Assembly: GCA_963760225.1 (NCBI GenBank)
Contig: CAVXCD010000001.1
Coordinates: 620,001-684,000 of the forward strand
DNA from: 13-2-20CM-66-19 sp963760225
GTDB lineage: Bacteria > Pseudomonadota > Gammaproteobacteria > Steroidobacterales > Steroidobacteraceae
Reading direction: 5' to 3'
Length of the DNA stretch: 64,000 nt
In this document: positions 53,498 through 61,649 of the stretch, one piece after another
Layout: the number at the start of each line of letters is the position of its first letter
How positions within the stretch are numbered: position 1 is the first letter of the stretch
Translations under genes and position numbers: made by a program
Notes under the pieces: generated by a model
The model's database searches: none
Seen by the model: only the letters and a program-made list of their open reading frames with translations
What the model was told of the DNA's origin: nothing

Positions 53498-54353
53498 CGA
53501 ACACCGGCCCGTCGACGCACACGCGCTTCATCGCCGCTCCTGCCGCGGTGCGCACCTCGACGGTGCAGCCGGCGCAGCCGCCCACGGCGCACGCCATGAA
53601 CTCCTCCAGCGACACCTGGCAGGGCACGCCGAAGCGTCGTGCCAGAGCGGCGCACGCCTTGAGCATCGGCGTCGGGCCGCAGGCGAATATCTCCACCGCG
53701 CCGAGCTCGGTGTGCGTCAGTGAGGCGAGCCACACTTCCGCCAGCTCGGTGACGAAGCCCGGGAAGCACCCGGGAAAATCCGCGCCGCTCGCCAGTCGGC
53801 TCGGCACGCCCCATTGCTCGAGCAGCGGCATGCAGGCGATGCTGCCGACGGGCATCCCGGGCACGATGAGCGTGGAGGGACGCTCGCGGAACGGGAATGG
53901 CACTTCCGATCCCATGAGCACCAGCGGCTTCCAGTGCGTTTGCTGCGAGGCGGCCAGCCGCTCGGCCAGGAACACCATCGGCGGGATCCCCACCCCGCCG
54001 CCCAGCAACAGCGTGCGCGGACGCTCGGGGTTCGGGCTGAAGGGCCGGCCGATCGGCCCGAGCAGGCTCATTTCCTCGCCCTTGCGCCGCGCCGCGAGCG
54101 CCGCCAGCCCCGGGCCCACGACCTTGTAGAGCAGCTCGATCCAGCCGGCGGTGGCGTCGGCACGCATGATCGACAGCGGGCGGCGCATGGGGATGGTGGC
54201 ATCGCAGCTGAGGTGCACGAAGCTGCCGGGAGCGGCGTGCGCCGCACACTTCGGCGCCGCGAGTCGCAGCACGAACTGCGCGGCGTCATGGGCGAGGTGC
54301 GACAGCACCCGCGCCTGCTCGAGGAAGATGGTGCCGCGCGTCGCGGGGCTCAT
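53478..54353 (-). CDS. Dihydroorotate dehydrogenase electron transfer subunit-like protein (PyrK type)
   Basis: A 291-residue flavin/iron-sulfur reductase. The FAD-binding barrel has PMRRPLSIM, the NAD-binding domain has LLLGGGVGIPPMVFLAE, and the C-terminal [2Fe-2S] site is CQVSLEEFMACAVGGCAGC with a further Cys (KRVCVDGP). In PyrDB-PyrK enzymes it passes electrons from orotate formation to NAD. The start overlaps the pyrB stop by four bases, which supports a pyrimidine role. No pyrD lies in this window. Confidence 0.86.
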   Translation of the reverse strand: MSPATRGTIFLEQARVLSHLAHDAAQFVLRLAAPKCAAHAAPGSFVHLSCDATIPMRRPLSIMRADATAGWIELLYKVVGPGLAALAARRKGEEMSLLGPIGRPFSPNPERPRTLLLGGGVGIPPMVFLAERLAASQQTHWKPLVLMGSEVPFPFRERPSTLIVPGMPVGSIACMPLLEQWGVPSRLASGADFPGCFPGFVTELAEVWLASLTHTELGAVEIFACGPTPMLKACAALARRFGVPCQVSLEEFMACAVGGCAGCTVEVRTAAGAAMKRVCVDGPVFDAYTVF

Positions 54354-55312
54354 CGGCGCCCGCCGCGCTCCGCGCTCAGCACCTGCTCGAGCACCGCCAT
54401 GCGCACGGCGACGCCGTTGCGCACCTGGTCGCGGATCACCGACTGCGGGCCGTCGGCGACGTCCGAAGCGATCTCGATGCCGCGGTTCATCGGCTGCGGG
54501 TGCATGACGATGGCATCCGCACGCGCCAGCGCGAGCCGCTCGCGCGTCAGCCCCCAGGCGGCGAAATACCGCGGGCCCTCGGGCAGGTCGACCTCGGTCA
54601 TGCGCTCCTTCTGGATGCGCAGCATCATGACGACGTCGGCGCCTGCGAGCGCGTCCTCGAGGCGTGTATAGCGCGTGCAGCCGGTGAATTCCTGCCTGGG
54701 CGGCATCAGCGCCGCCGGGGCCGCGATGCGCAGCTCGCCGACCCCGAGCGTGCCGAACGCATGCCAGGCCGAGCGCGCCACGCGCGAGTGGCGGATGTCG
54801 CCGACGATCGCCACGGTGAGACCCGCGAAGCGCCGCTTGTGCTGGTACACCGTGAGCGCATCGAGCAATCCCTGCGTGGGGTGCGACAGGTGCGCTTCCC
54901 CGGCCGACAGCACGCTCACGTGCGGTGCCACGTGCCCGGCTACCAGCGCCGGCACGCCGGCCTCCGCGTCGCGGATCACGAACGCGTCCACGTGCAGCGA
55001 CTGCAGCGTGTAGACCGTGTCGAGCATGCTCTCGCCCTTGGCGCGCGAGGACAGCTGCACTTCGAGGTTGACGACCTGGGCTCCCAGGCGCTTGGCGGCG
55101 AGCTCGAAGCTCACGCGCGTGCGCGTCGAGGGCTCAGTGAACAGGTTCGCCACCGTGGCCCACTCGAGCGTGCGGCTCATGGGCGGCACGGCCCCGAGCG
55201 GGCGCACGAAAGTCTGCGCGCGCTCGAGCAGCCGCTCCAGTTCCGCCCGCGGCAACGTGGCCAGCGTCAGCAGGTGACGCAGCGAACCGTCGGCTCGGTG
55301 CTGCTCGGTCAT
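54350..55312 (-). CDS. pyrB: Aspartate carbamoyltransferase catalytic subunit
   Basis: A 320-residue PyrB. The carbamoyl-phosphate site is FTEPSTRTRVSFE, followed by SSRAKGESMLDTVYTL, LSHPTQGLLDALT and the aspartate-site ADAIVMHPQPMNRGIEI. It makes carbamoyl-aspartate in pyrimidine synthesis. It lies four bases after ruvX. There is no pyrI, and neither pyrR nor pyrC is adjacent. Confidence 0.96.
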   Translation of the reverse strand: MTEQHRADGSLRHLLTLATLPRAELERLLERAQTFVRPLGAVPPMSRTLEWATVANLFTEPSTRTRVSFELAAKRLGAQVVNLEVQLSSRAKGESMLDTVYTLQSLHVDAFVIRDAEAGVPALVAGHVAPHVSVLSAGEAHLSHPTQGLLDALTVYQHKRRFAGLTVAIVGDIRHSRVARSAWHAFGTLGVGELRIAAPAALMPPRQEFTGCTRYTRLEDALAGADVVMMLRIQKERMTEVDLPEGPRYFAAWGLTRERLALARADAIVMHPQPMNRGIEIASDVADGPQSVIRDQVRNGVAVRMAVLEQVLSAERGGRR

Positions 55313-55316
55313 GGCG

Positions 55317-55754
55317 TCAATCTGCCTCCCCTGCGAACCAGCGGCCCAGGATCACCGCCGCGGCGGCGCTGTCGATGTGCTCCCTGAGCACGCGCCGCCG
55401 CCGCGCGCCGCTCGCGCGGCGTGCCTTGAGCTCGGCGGCCGCCTCGAGGGACGAGTAGCGCTCATCGATCAGGTGAACGGGCAGCGCGAAGCGGCGTTCG
55501 AGCTCGGCCGCGAAGCGGCGCGCAGCCGCATGGAGCGCGCCCTCGCTGCCGTCGGCATTATACGGGGCGCCCACCACCAGCACGGCGGGGGCGAGCGCAC
55601 GCACCTGGTGCGCAATGCGCTGCCAGTCGGGACCGCCGCGGCCGACGGCGGCGGCGGGCAGGGGGGCGGCGGTGCGCGTCAGCGTGTCACCGCTCGCGAT
55701 GCCAATACGTTTCAGTCCGAAATCGAAGGCAAGGACAACTTCAGCCCGCGTCAT
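55317..55754 (-). CDS. ruvX: Holliday junction resolvase-like/pre-16S rRNA nuclease RuvX (YqgF)
   Basis: A 145-residue RNase H-fold protein. LAFDFGLKRIGIASGD carries the first catalytic Asp, VVGAPYNADGSEG follows, and the C-terminal DERYSSLEA and EHIDSAAAAVILGRW provide the remaining acidic residues. The accepted role is 5' maturation of 16S rRNA. It sits between algH and pyrB as in pseudomonads. Confidence 0.93.
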   Translation of the reverse strand: MTRAEVVLAFDFGLKRIGIASGDTLTRTAAPLPAAAVGRGGPDWQRIAHQVRALAPAVLVVGAPYNADGSEGALHAAARRFAAELERRFALPVHLIDERYSSLEAAAELKARRASGARRRRVLREHIDSAAAAVILGRWFAGEAD

Positions 55755-55775
55755 GCCCTGGAGGACGGATCGCCG

Positions 55776-56408
55776 TCAGGCATGGCCGGCCTCGGGGCTC
55801 AAGCGCTCGACGTCCACGCCCAGCAGGCGCCACGCGCCCGTCCAGCGCTCCTCGAACGGCAGCTCGAACACCACACGCGGGTCGACCGGCATGGCGGCCC
55901 AGGCGTTGTCCTTCATCTCGCGCTCGAGCTGCCCGGACTCCCAGCCCGCGTAGCCGAGGGCGATGAAGGCGTCCGACGGACCCTCGCCGCGCGCCATGGC
56001 GGCGAGCACGTCGCGCGAGGTGGTCACCTGGATGGTGTCGGAGACCTTATGGGTGTGGTCCCACTGTCCGCCGGGGCGATGCAGCACGAAGCCGCGGTCG
56101 GTGTGCACCGGTCCGCCGCGCAGTACCGGCTGCGAGGCGATGTCTGCGCTGGTCGGCTCGAGCTTCATCTGCGAGAGCACGTCCGAGAGCTTCATCGGCA
56201 GCGGCTTGTTGAGGACGATGCCGAGCGCCCCCTTGTCGGTGTGCTCACAGATGATCGCCACGGTCTGCGCGAAGTTCGGGTCGGCGAGCCGCGGCATGGC
56301 GATCAGCAGGTGATTGGTCAGGCTGCCGCCGCCGGCATCGCTGAGCGCCGGCCCGGACTCCTCGCCCGGGACGTCGCTCCCGCTCACGGAGCTGTGCTTG
56401 GCGGCCAT
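55776..56408 (-). CDS. algH: AlgH/YqgE family protein (UPF0301)
   Basis: A 210-residue protein. SLTNHLLIAMPRLADPNFAQTVAIICEHTDKGALGIVLNKP (in parts) is the family signature, with LRGGPVHTDRGFVLH further on. The function is unresolved; in Pseudomonas it was named for an effect on alginate. The first 30 residues are a Ser/Gly-rich extension. The start at 56408 is the first ATG after the TonB-like gene. Confidence 0.93.
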   Translation of the reverse strand: MAAKHSSVSGSDVPGEESGPALSDAGGGSLTNHLLIAMPRLADPNFAQTVAIICEHTDKGALGIVLNKPLPMKLSDVLSQMKLEPTSADIASQPVLRGGPVHTDRGFVLHRPGGQWDHTHKVSDTIQVTTSRDVLAAMARGEGPSDAFIALGYAGWESGQLEREMKDNAWAAMPVDPRVVFELPFEERWTGAWRLLGVDVERLSPEAGHA

Positions 56409-56439
56409 GACACAAGTATGGGCATCGGGGCGGTGAGTC

Positions 56440-57342
56440 TCAAGGAACGCTTGATACCTTGCCGGTGGCGAGGTGCCCGCCGACGAACTGCCATTCGTAG
56501 GCAAAGCGCAACACGTGGTACTGCGCGGACAACTCGGGTGGAAACGGGTCGAAGGGACTGGCGAGTTTGAGTATCTCGAGCGCGGCCTGGTCGAGCTCCG
56601 CGTTGCCGCTCGAGCGGCTGATCACCGCCCGATCCAGCACACCGTCCGCGCCGATCCCGACTTCGACGACCGGGCTCGCGGCTGAAGCCGCGACCCGCGC
56701 CACGGTCGGGTAGTTGAGCGTGCCGATGCGCTCGACCTTGCGGCGCCAGGCGTCGAGGTAAGGTGCGAGCGTGGCGGCGCGCGTGTCGGGCGTGACCCAT
56801 AGCTCCTCGCGCTTGGGTCCCTTGAGCGTTGCCGGTCCGGCCTCGTCCTCGGGTCCGGGCTGTGCGACGGGGGGCTGATCGAGGAGCAGCGGGCGGCTAC
56901 GCTGCGCAGCGCTACTGCCTTCTTCCCCCAGATAGCGCACCTGCGTGTTCCAGGCGGTGGTGGTCAGCACGCGCTCGTCGGGGCTTCCGGCGGCATCCCC
57001 GGCGTCCGCGAGCGAGTCGCCGTCCGGGGTCCCGGCGTGGTGCGCTACCGGTACGGCGGTGGCGCGATTGCGCGGCGCCACTGACTGCTGCGTGTTGCCC
57101 GAGCCCACCTGCGTGCGCTGTGCCAGGTAGGTGGCGCTGTCATTGCGGTCGGACTCGGGCAGCTCGTCCGAGACCAGCAGCACCTCCAGTCCCGGCGCGC
57201 TGCCCTTGTCGCCGGCGGAGGCGTTGAAGGTGAGGCCGAGGATGATCAGCCCGTGCAGCAGCCCGGCCAGGAACAGCATGGTGAGCAGGCGGTCCCAGAC
57301 CGGGGCCCGCCCTTCCCGCAGCATCAGTGCCCGCCGTGCCAT
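56440..57342 (-). CDS. TonB-family energy transducer (TonB3-like)
   Basis: A 300-residue protein with a cytoplasmic N-terminus, one membrane helix at about 19-40, a long linker, and a C-terminal TonB domain. That domain (about 210-290) contains YLDAWRRKVERIGTLNYP, VEVGIGADGVLDRAVISRSSGNAELDQAAL and YHVLRFAYEWQF. In P. aeruginosa the gene at this position, tonB3, is needed for normal twitching motility. The linker is less Pro-rich than classical TonB. It lies 18 bases after gshB. Confidence 0.9.
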   Translation of the reverse strand: MARRALMLREGRAPVWDRLLTMLFLAGLLHGLIILGLTFNASAGDKGSAPGLEVLLVSDELPESDRNDSATYLAQRTQVGSGNTQQSVAPRNRATAVPVAHHAGTPDGDSLADAGDAAGSPDERVLTTTAWNTQVRYLGEEGSSAAQRSRPLLLDQPPVAQPGPEDEAGPATLKGPKREELWVTPDTRAATLAPYLDAWRRKVERIGTLNYPTVARVAASAASPVVEVGIGADGVLDRAVISRSSGNAELDQAALEILKLASPFDPFPPELSAQYHVLRFAYEWQFVGGHLATGKVSSVP

Positions 57343-57360
57343 CAGCCAACCACCGCTGCG

Positions 57361-58332
57361 CTAGGCGCGCGGGCGCGCCGCGAGGCGCCGCTCGATGGCG
57401 TCCATCAGCAGCTCGCCGATGTGTATGCCGAACTGCTTGTCGAGCTCTCTGATGCCGGTGGGGCTCGTGACGTTGATCTCGGTCACGAAGCCGCCGATCA
57501 CGTCGAGTCCGACGAACAGCATGCCCTGCTGCGCGAGCGGCGGCCCGATCTGGCCGGCGAGCCAGCGGTCGCGCTCGTTGAGCGGCCGCCCGATGCCGCG
57601 GGCGCCGGCGGCGAGGTTGCCGCGGTGGTCCTCCGCGGACGGCATGCGGGCCAGGGCATAGGGGACCGGTTCGCCCTCGATCAGCAGCACGCGCGCGTCG
57701 CCCGATTCGGCGATCTGCGGCAGGTAGCGCTGCGCGATGGCGAAGTGGCTGCCGTAGTCGGTGAGCGTCTCGAACACCACGCGCGCGTTGCGGTCGGCCT
57801 TCTCCAGCACGAAGATCGAGCGCCCGCCCATGCCGTCCAGCGGCTTGACCACGATCTTGCCGTGCTCGCGCAGGAAGCCGCCCATCTCCGCCATGTCGCG
57901 CGTGATGAGGGTCGGGGCGCAGCACTGCGGAAACCAGGCCGTGTAGGCCTTCTCGTTGATGTCACGCAGGCCCTGCGGCCGGTTGACGACCAGCACGCCT
58001 TCGAGCTCGGCGCGCTCGAGGATATAGGTGCTGTAGATGTACTCGGTGTCGAACGGCGGGTCCTTGCGCATCAGCAGGCAGTCGAGCACTCGCAGCGGCG
58101 CGGTGACCGCGGGCCCGAGCGTGTACCAGTCGGCCGGGTTGGCCCGCACGGTGAGCGCCCGCATGTGCCCCTCGGCCACGCCGTCGCGCAGCAGCAGGTC
58201 GCGCTGCTCGAGGTATACCAGCTCGAAGCCGCGCTCCTGCGCGGCGAGCAACATCGCCAGCGTCGAGTCCTTCGCGTAGGTGATGGCGCCGATGGGATCC
58301 ATCACCACGCCCAGTCGCCTCGGGGTGCTCAT
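57361..58332 (-). CDS. gshB: Glutathione synthetase
   Basis: A 323-residue ATP-grasp ligase joining gamma-glutamylcysteine and glycine. LGVVMDPIGAITYAKDSTLAMLLAAQ (start), RKDPPFDTEYIYSTYILE, KPLDGMGGRSIFVL and the metal-binding FVTEINVTSPTGIREL are all present. It supplies glutathione for the three GST-fold proteins in this window. Its -10 box lies seven bases before the ATG. Confidence 0.97.
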   Translation of the reverse strand: MSTPRRLGVVMDPIGAITYAKDSTLAMLLAAQERGFELVYLEQRDLLLRDGVAEGHMRALTVRANPADWYTLGPAVTAPLRVLDCLLMRKDPPFDTEYIYSTYILERAELEGVLVVNRPQGLRDINEKAYTAWFPQCCAPTLITRDMAEMGGFLREHGKIVVKPLDGMGGRSIFVLEKADRNARVVFETLTDYGSHFAIAQRYLPQIAESGDARVLLIEGEPVPYALARMPSAEDHRGNLAAGARGIGRPLNERDRWLAGQIGPPLAQQGMLFVGLDVIGGFVTEINVTSPTGIRELDKQFGIHIGELLMDAIERRLAARPRA

Positions 58333-58339
58333 CCGGGGC

Positions 58340-58345
58340 GATTAT
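58340..58345 (-). promoter_or_regulatory. -10 box of a probable leaderless gshB promoter
   Basis: CATAAT on the minus strand is separated by seven bases from the gshB ATG (58332). No Shine-Dalgarno can fit between them. The -35 is not clear. Confidence 0.45.
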
Positions 58346-58585
58346 GCTCGCCGGCGACGCCAATATGTCTGCCCGCGCGCCGCGCCGCGGCGGACGCTCG
58401 CCACCAGCTTCGAAAAACGTGACGTGCATGGCATAGCAGGGGGTGTACCGATATGTTAAAACCCGCGCTGCGCTTGCCCATTGGGCAGGGGCCGCGTGAC
58501 ATTCGCGCCGGTCCTTTTGCCCGCCGTTGGCGCTTCGGCGGGAGGGCCCGCTGCCGCTTACCTGCGAGGAAGGAGTCTGTCGACC

Positions 58586-58975
58586 GTGACCGGCAACACT
58601 AAGCTCCAGGGTCTGAAGGTCCTCGTCATCGATGACAGCAAGACCATCCGCCGCACCGCCGAGACGCTGCTCGCCAAGGAGGGCTGCGAGGTGTTCACGG
58701 CGATCGACGGCTTCGATGCGCTCGCCAAGATTGCCGATCATCAGCCCGACATCGTGTTCGTCGACATCATGATGCCACGCCTCGACGGTTACCAGACCTG
58801 CTCGCTCATCAAGCACAACAAGGTGTTCCGCTCCATCCCGGTCATCATGCTGTCTTCCAAGGACGGGCTGTTCGATCGCGCGCGCGGGCGCATCGTCGGC
58901 TCCGAGCATTACCTGACGAAGCCCTTCACCAAGGACGAGCTGCTGTCGGCGATCGAGACCCATATCGCGAGGTGA
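58586..58975 (+). CDS. pilG: Twitching motility response regulator PilG
   Basis: A 129-residue single-domain CheY-like receiver nearly identical in motif order to Pseudomonas PilG: VLVIDDSKTIRRTAETLL, phosphoacceptor Asp60 in VFVDIMMPRLDGYQTC, and the conserved Lys in YLTKPF. It is phosphorylated by ChpA and promotes pilus extension and cAMP signalling. The GTG at 58586 has the site AAGGAG upstream and gives the normal length; an extension to 58481 is not conserved. Confidence 0.95.
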   Translation: MTGNTKLQGLKVLVIDDSKTIRRTAETLLAKEGCEVFTAIDGFDALAKIADHQPDIVFVDIMMPRLDGYQTCSLIKHNKVFRSIPVIMLSSKDGLFDRARGRIVGSEHYLTKPFTKDELLSAIETHIAR

Positions 58976-58981
58976 TGGTTC

Positions 58982-59347
58982 ATGGCGCTGATCCTCATCG
59001 TTGACGACTCACCGACCGAGCTGCACGTCATGCAGAAGGCGCTCGAGAAGCACGGCTTTCGCACCGCGGCGGCCGCCGACGGCGCGGAAGGGGTGCGCCT
59101 GGCGCGTGAGATGGCGCCGGACCTGATCTTCATGGACATCGTCATGCCCGGCATGAACGGTTATCAGGCGACGCGCGCGCTCGCCAATGACCCGCGCACG
59201 CGCACCATTCCCATCATCATGGTGACTTCCAAGGGCCAGGAGACCGATCGCATCTGGGGGCTGCGTCAGGGTGCGATCGACTACATGGTGAAGCCAGTGT
59301 CCCCGGATCAACTGGTCGCCAAGGCCCAGGCGACCCTGTCGGCGTAG
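58982..59347 (+). CDS. pilH: Twitching motility response regulator PilH
   Basis: A 121-residue CheY-like receiver. ILIVDDSPTELHVM, phosphoacceptor Asp52 in LIFMDIVMPGMNGYQATR, and the Lys in YMVKPVSPDQLV are present. It acts as a phosphate sink or promotes retraction opposite PilG. It lies six bases after pilG. Confidence 0.95.
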   Translation: MALILIVDDSPTELHVMQKALEKHGFRTAAAADGAEGVRLAREMAPDLIFMDIVMPGMNGYQATRALANDPRTRTIPIIMVTSKGQETDRIWGLRQGAIDYMVKPVSPDQLVAKAQATLSA

Positions 59348-59388
59348 AGTCGCTGCCGCGTGCCGAACACGCTGCGCACCCGGATAAC

Positions 59389-59958
59389 ATGAGCGAGTCA
59401 GTCGAAGTACCCCTCAAGTCGCTGCGGGACCGCCCCTTCGAGCTGCTTGCCGAGCTCGAGCGGCGCGGTCGTGCCGTCTCGGCGCAGGCCAGCCAGGAGG
59501 CGCAGGACGGACGCGAATGGGTCGGCGTCGCGCTGCGCATGGCGGGGGACCTGTACCTGGTGGCGCGCGAGGAGACGCGCGAAGTGCTCGGCGTGCCCGC
59601 CGCCACCACCCGCGTGCCCGGCGCCAAGTCCTGGATCAGGGGACTCGCCAACGTGCGCGGGCAGCTGCTGCCGGTCATCGACCTGCGGCACTTCCTCGGC
59701 AGCGGCATCACACCGATCACGCGCAACACCCGCGTGCTGGTGGTGAACCACCGCGAGATCCCGGCGGGGCTGCTGGTGGATGAGGTGCTCGGCTTTCGTC
59801 GCTTCGGCGAGGCGGAGTTCTCCGGTGATGCGCCGCCCACCGTGGCGCGCTGCGAGCGTTACCTGGCCGGCTCCTTCCGCCGTGCGCAGGAGCAGTGGCC
59901 GGTCCTTTCGCTGCGCTCGGTGCTCGAAAGTCCCGCGTTCGCGGAGGCGGCGGCATGA
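59389..59958 (+). CDS. pilI: CheW-like coupling protein PilI
   Basis: A 189-residue CheW-domain protein. GVALRMAGDLYLVAREETREVLGVP and IRGLANVRGQLLPVIDLRHFLG are the coupling-domain strands. It links receptor PilJ to kinase ChpA. Its stop overlaps the pilJ start (ATGA at 59955-59958). Confidence 0.93.
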   Translation: MSESVEVPLKSLRDRPFELLAELERRGRAVSAQASQEAQDGREWVGVALRMAGDLYLVAREETREVLGVPAATTRVPGAKSWIRGLANVRGQLLPVIDLRHFLGSGITPITRNTRVLVVNHREIPAGLLVDEVLGFRRFGEAEFSGDAPPTVARCERYLAGSFRRAQEQWPVLSLRSVLESPAFAEAAA

Positions 59959-61628
59959 ACGAGCGCGCCTACGCCCGCATGCCCGGGACGGTCGCCGCGA
60001 TGCTGGCGCTCGCCGTGCTGCTGTTGCTCGGCACCGGGACCACATTCTGGCTGGCGCAGTCGCGCGGCAGCGGCCCGGCACCCGTCGCCACCCTCTACGA
60101 CCTGGCGCTCGATGCCCCGGCCGCCGCCGCCGGCGATGCGCAGGCGCTGGCAAGCTTCGAGCGCGGCAAGAAGGCGCTCGAGCAGAGCGCGGCGCGCGAT
60201 GCCGGCGCACCCTATGCGAGCGATGCGCGCTTCACGCGCCTGATGGCCAACGCCGCCACGGTGCTGCGCGCGCGCGCGACGCCCGGCGATGCGGCGAGCG
60301 CTGCCGCGGCGCAAGGCGCCGCCAGCGCCATCGCCACGGACGCGCGCGCGCTGGCGCAGGCTGCCGCCTCTGGCGGCACCAGCGCGGTGAGCACGTTGCC
60401 TGCCTGGCTGCCGCTCGCGCTGCTCGCCGTCGGGGTGCTGCTGCTGCTGGGCGCGCTGGTCACGGCACTGCTGATGCGTGCCGGGGTGGCGCGGCAGCGC
60501 CGCGCCGCCGACACGCAGCGCAAGGAGAGCGACCGCAACCAGCAGGCGATCCTGCGCCTGCTCGATGAGCTGTCGAGCCTGGCCGACGGGGATCTCACCG
60601 TGCAGGCCACCGTCACCGAGGACATCACCGGTGCGATCGCCGACTCCATCAACTACGCGGTCGACGCGCTGCGCGGGCTCGTCACCACCATCAACGGCTC
60701 CGCCATCCAGCTCGACTCCGCCACGCGGCAGACGCAGGCGCTGTCGCAGCACCTGGCGAAGGCCTCCGGCGCACAATCCAAGCAGATCGCCTCCGCCACC
60801 GAGTCCGCCGCCAGCATGGCGGGCTCCGTCGAAGAGGTGTCGGGTAACGCCGAGCGCGCCTCCGACGTCGCGCGCCACTCGGTGGAAGTGGCGCACAAGG
60901 GCGGCGATGCGGTGCGGCGCACCATCGACGGCATGAACACCATCCGCGAGACCATCCAGGAGACCTCCAAGCGCATCAAGCGCCTCGGCGAGAGCTCACA
61001 GGAAATCGGCAACATCGTCGAGCTGATCAACGACATCGCCGAGCAGACCAACATCCTGGCGCTCAACGCCTCGATCCAGTCCTCCATGGCCGGCGAAGCC
61101 GGGCGCGGCTTCGCGGTGGTGGCGGACGAGGTGCAGCGCCTCGCCGAGCGCGCGGCGAACGCCACCAAGCAGATCGAGGTGCTGGTGCGCACCATCCAGA
61201 CCGATACCAACGAGGCGGTGGTATCGATGGAGCGCAGCACCACCGACGTGGTCGGCGGCGCGCTGCTCGCCGAGAATGCCGGTGCCGCGCTGGAAGAGAT
61301 CGAGCAGGTGTCCAACCAGATCGCGAGCCTGGTGCAGAACATCTCCGGGAGCGCGCGCCAGCAGACCAGCGCCGCGCAGAACATCGCCCGCAACATGCAG
61401 GTACTCAAGGAGATCAGCGCCCAGACTGCCGAATCGACCCAGGCCACCTCCAGCGCCATCGCCAAGCTCGCCGAGCTGTCCGCCGGGCTGCGCAAGTCCG
61501 CCGCGGGATTCCGTCTGCCGGGCAGCAGCGGCGAGCGCGCCGGCACCAGCGGCAGCGTGCGCCGCCTCGAGGACACCACGCTCACCACCGCCAAAGTGCG
61601 GCAGATATCGGCCCTCGGCGGCTCGTGA
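59955..61628 (+). CDS. pilJ: Twitching methyl-accepting chemoreceptor PilJ
   Basis: A 557-residue receptor. It has an N-terminal membrane helix (about 14-34), a short Ala-rich periplasmic region of about 115 residues, and a second helix (about 155-178). A HAMP-like region and the signalling domain follow, whose hairpin tip is NDIAEQTNILALNASIQSSMAGEAGRGFAVVADEVQRLAERAA (in parts). The periplasmic part is clearly shorter than in the P. aeruginosa protein (about 680 residues in total), as if one sensory module is missing. It starts within the pilI stop. Confidence 0.93.
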   Translation: MNERAYARMPGTVAAMLALAVLLLLGTGTTFWLAQSRGSGPAPVATLYDLALDAPAAAAGDAQALASFERGKKALEQSAARDAGAPYASDARFTRLMANAATVLRARATPGDAASAAAAQGAASAIATDARALAQAAASGGTSAVSTLPAWLPLALLAVGVLLLLGALVTALLMRAGVARQRRAADTQRKESDRNQQAILRLLDELSSLADGDLTVQATVTEDITGAIADSINYAVDALRGLVTTINGSAIQLDSATRQTQALSQHLAKASGAQSKQIASATESAASMAGSVEEVSGNAERASDVARHSVEVAHKGGDAVRRTIDGMNTIRETIQETSKRIKRLGESSQEIGNIVELINDIAEQTNILALNASIQSSMAGEAGRGFAVVADEVQRLAERAANATKQIEVLVRTIQTDTNEAVVSMERSTTDVVGGALLAENAGAALEEIEQVSNQIASLVQNISGSARQQTSAAQNIARNMQVLKEISAQTAESTQATSSAIAKLAELSAGLRKSAAGFRLPGSSGERAGTSGSVRRLEDTTLTTAKVRQISALGGS

Positions 61629-61649
61629 GCTCCCAGGAACCAGCACTGC

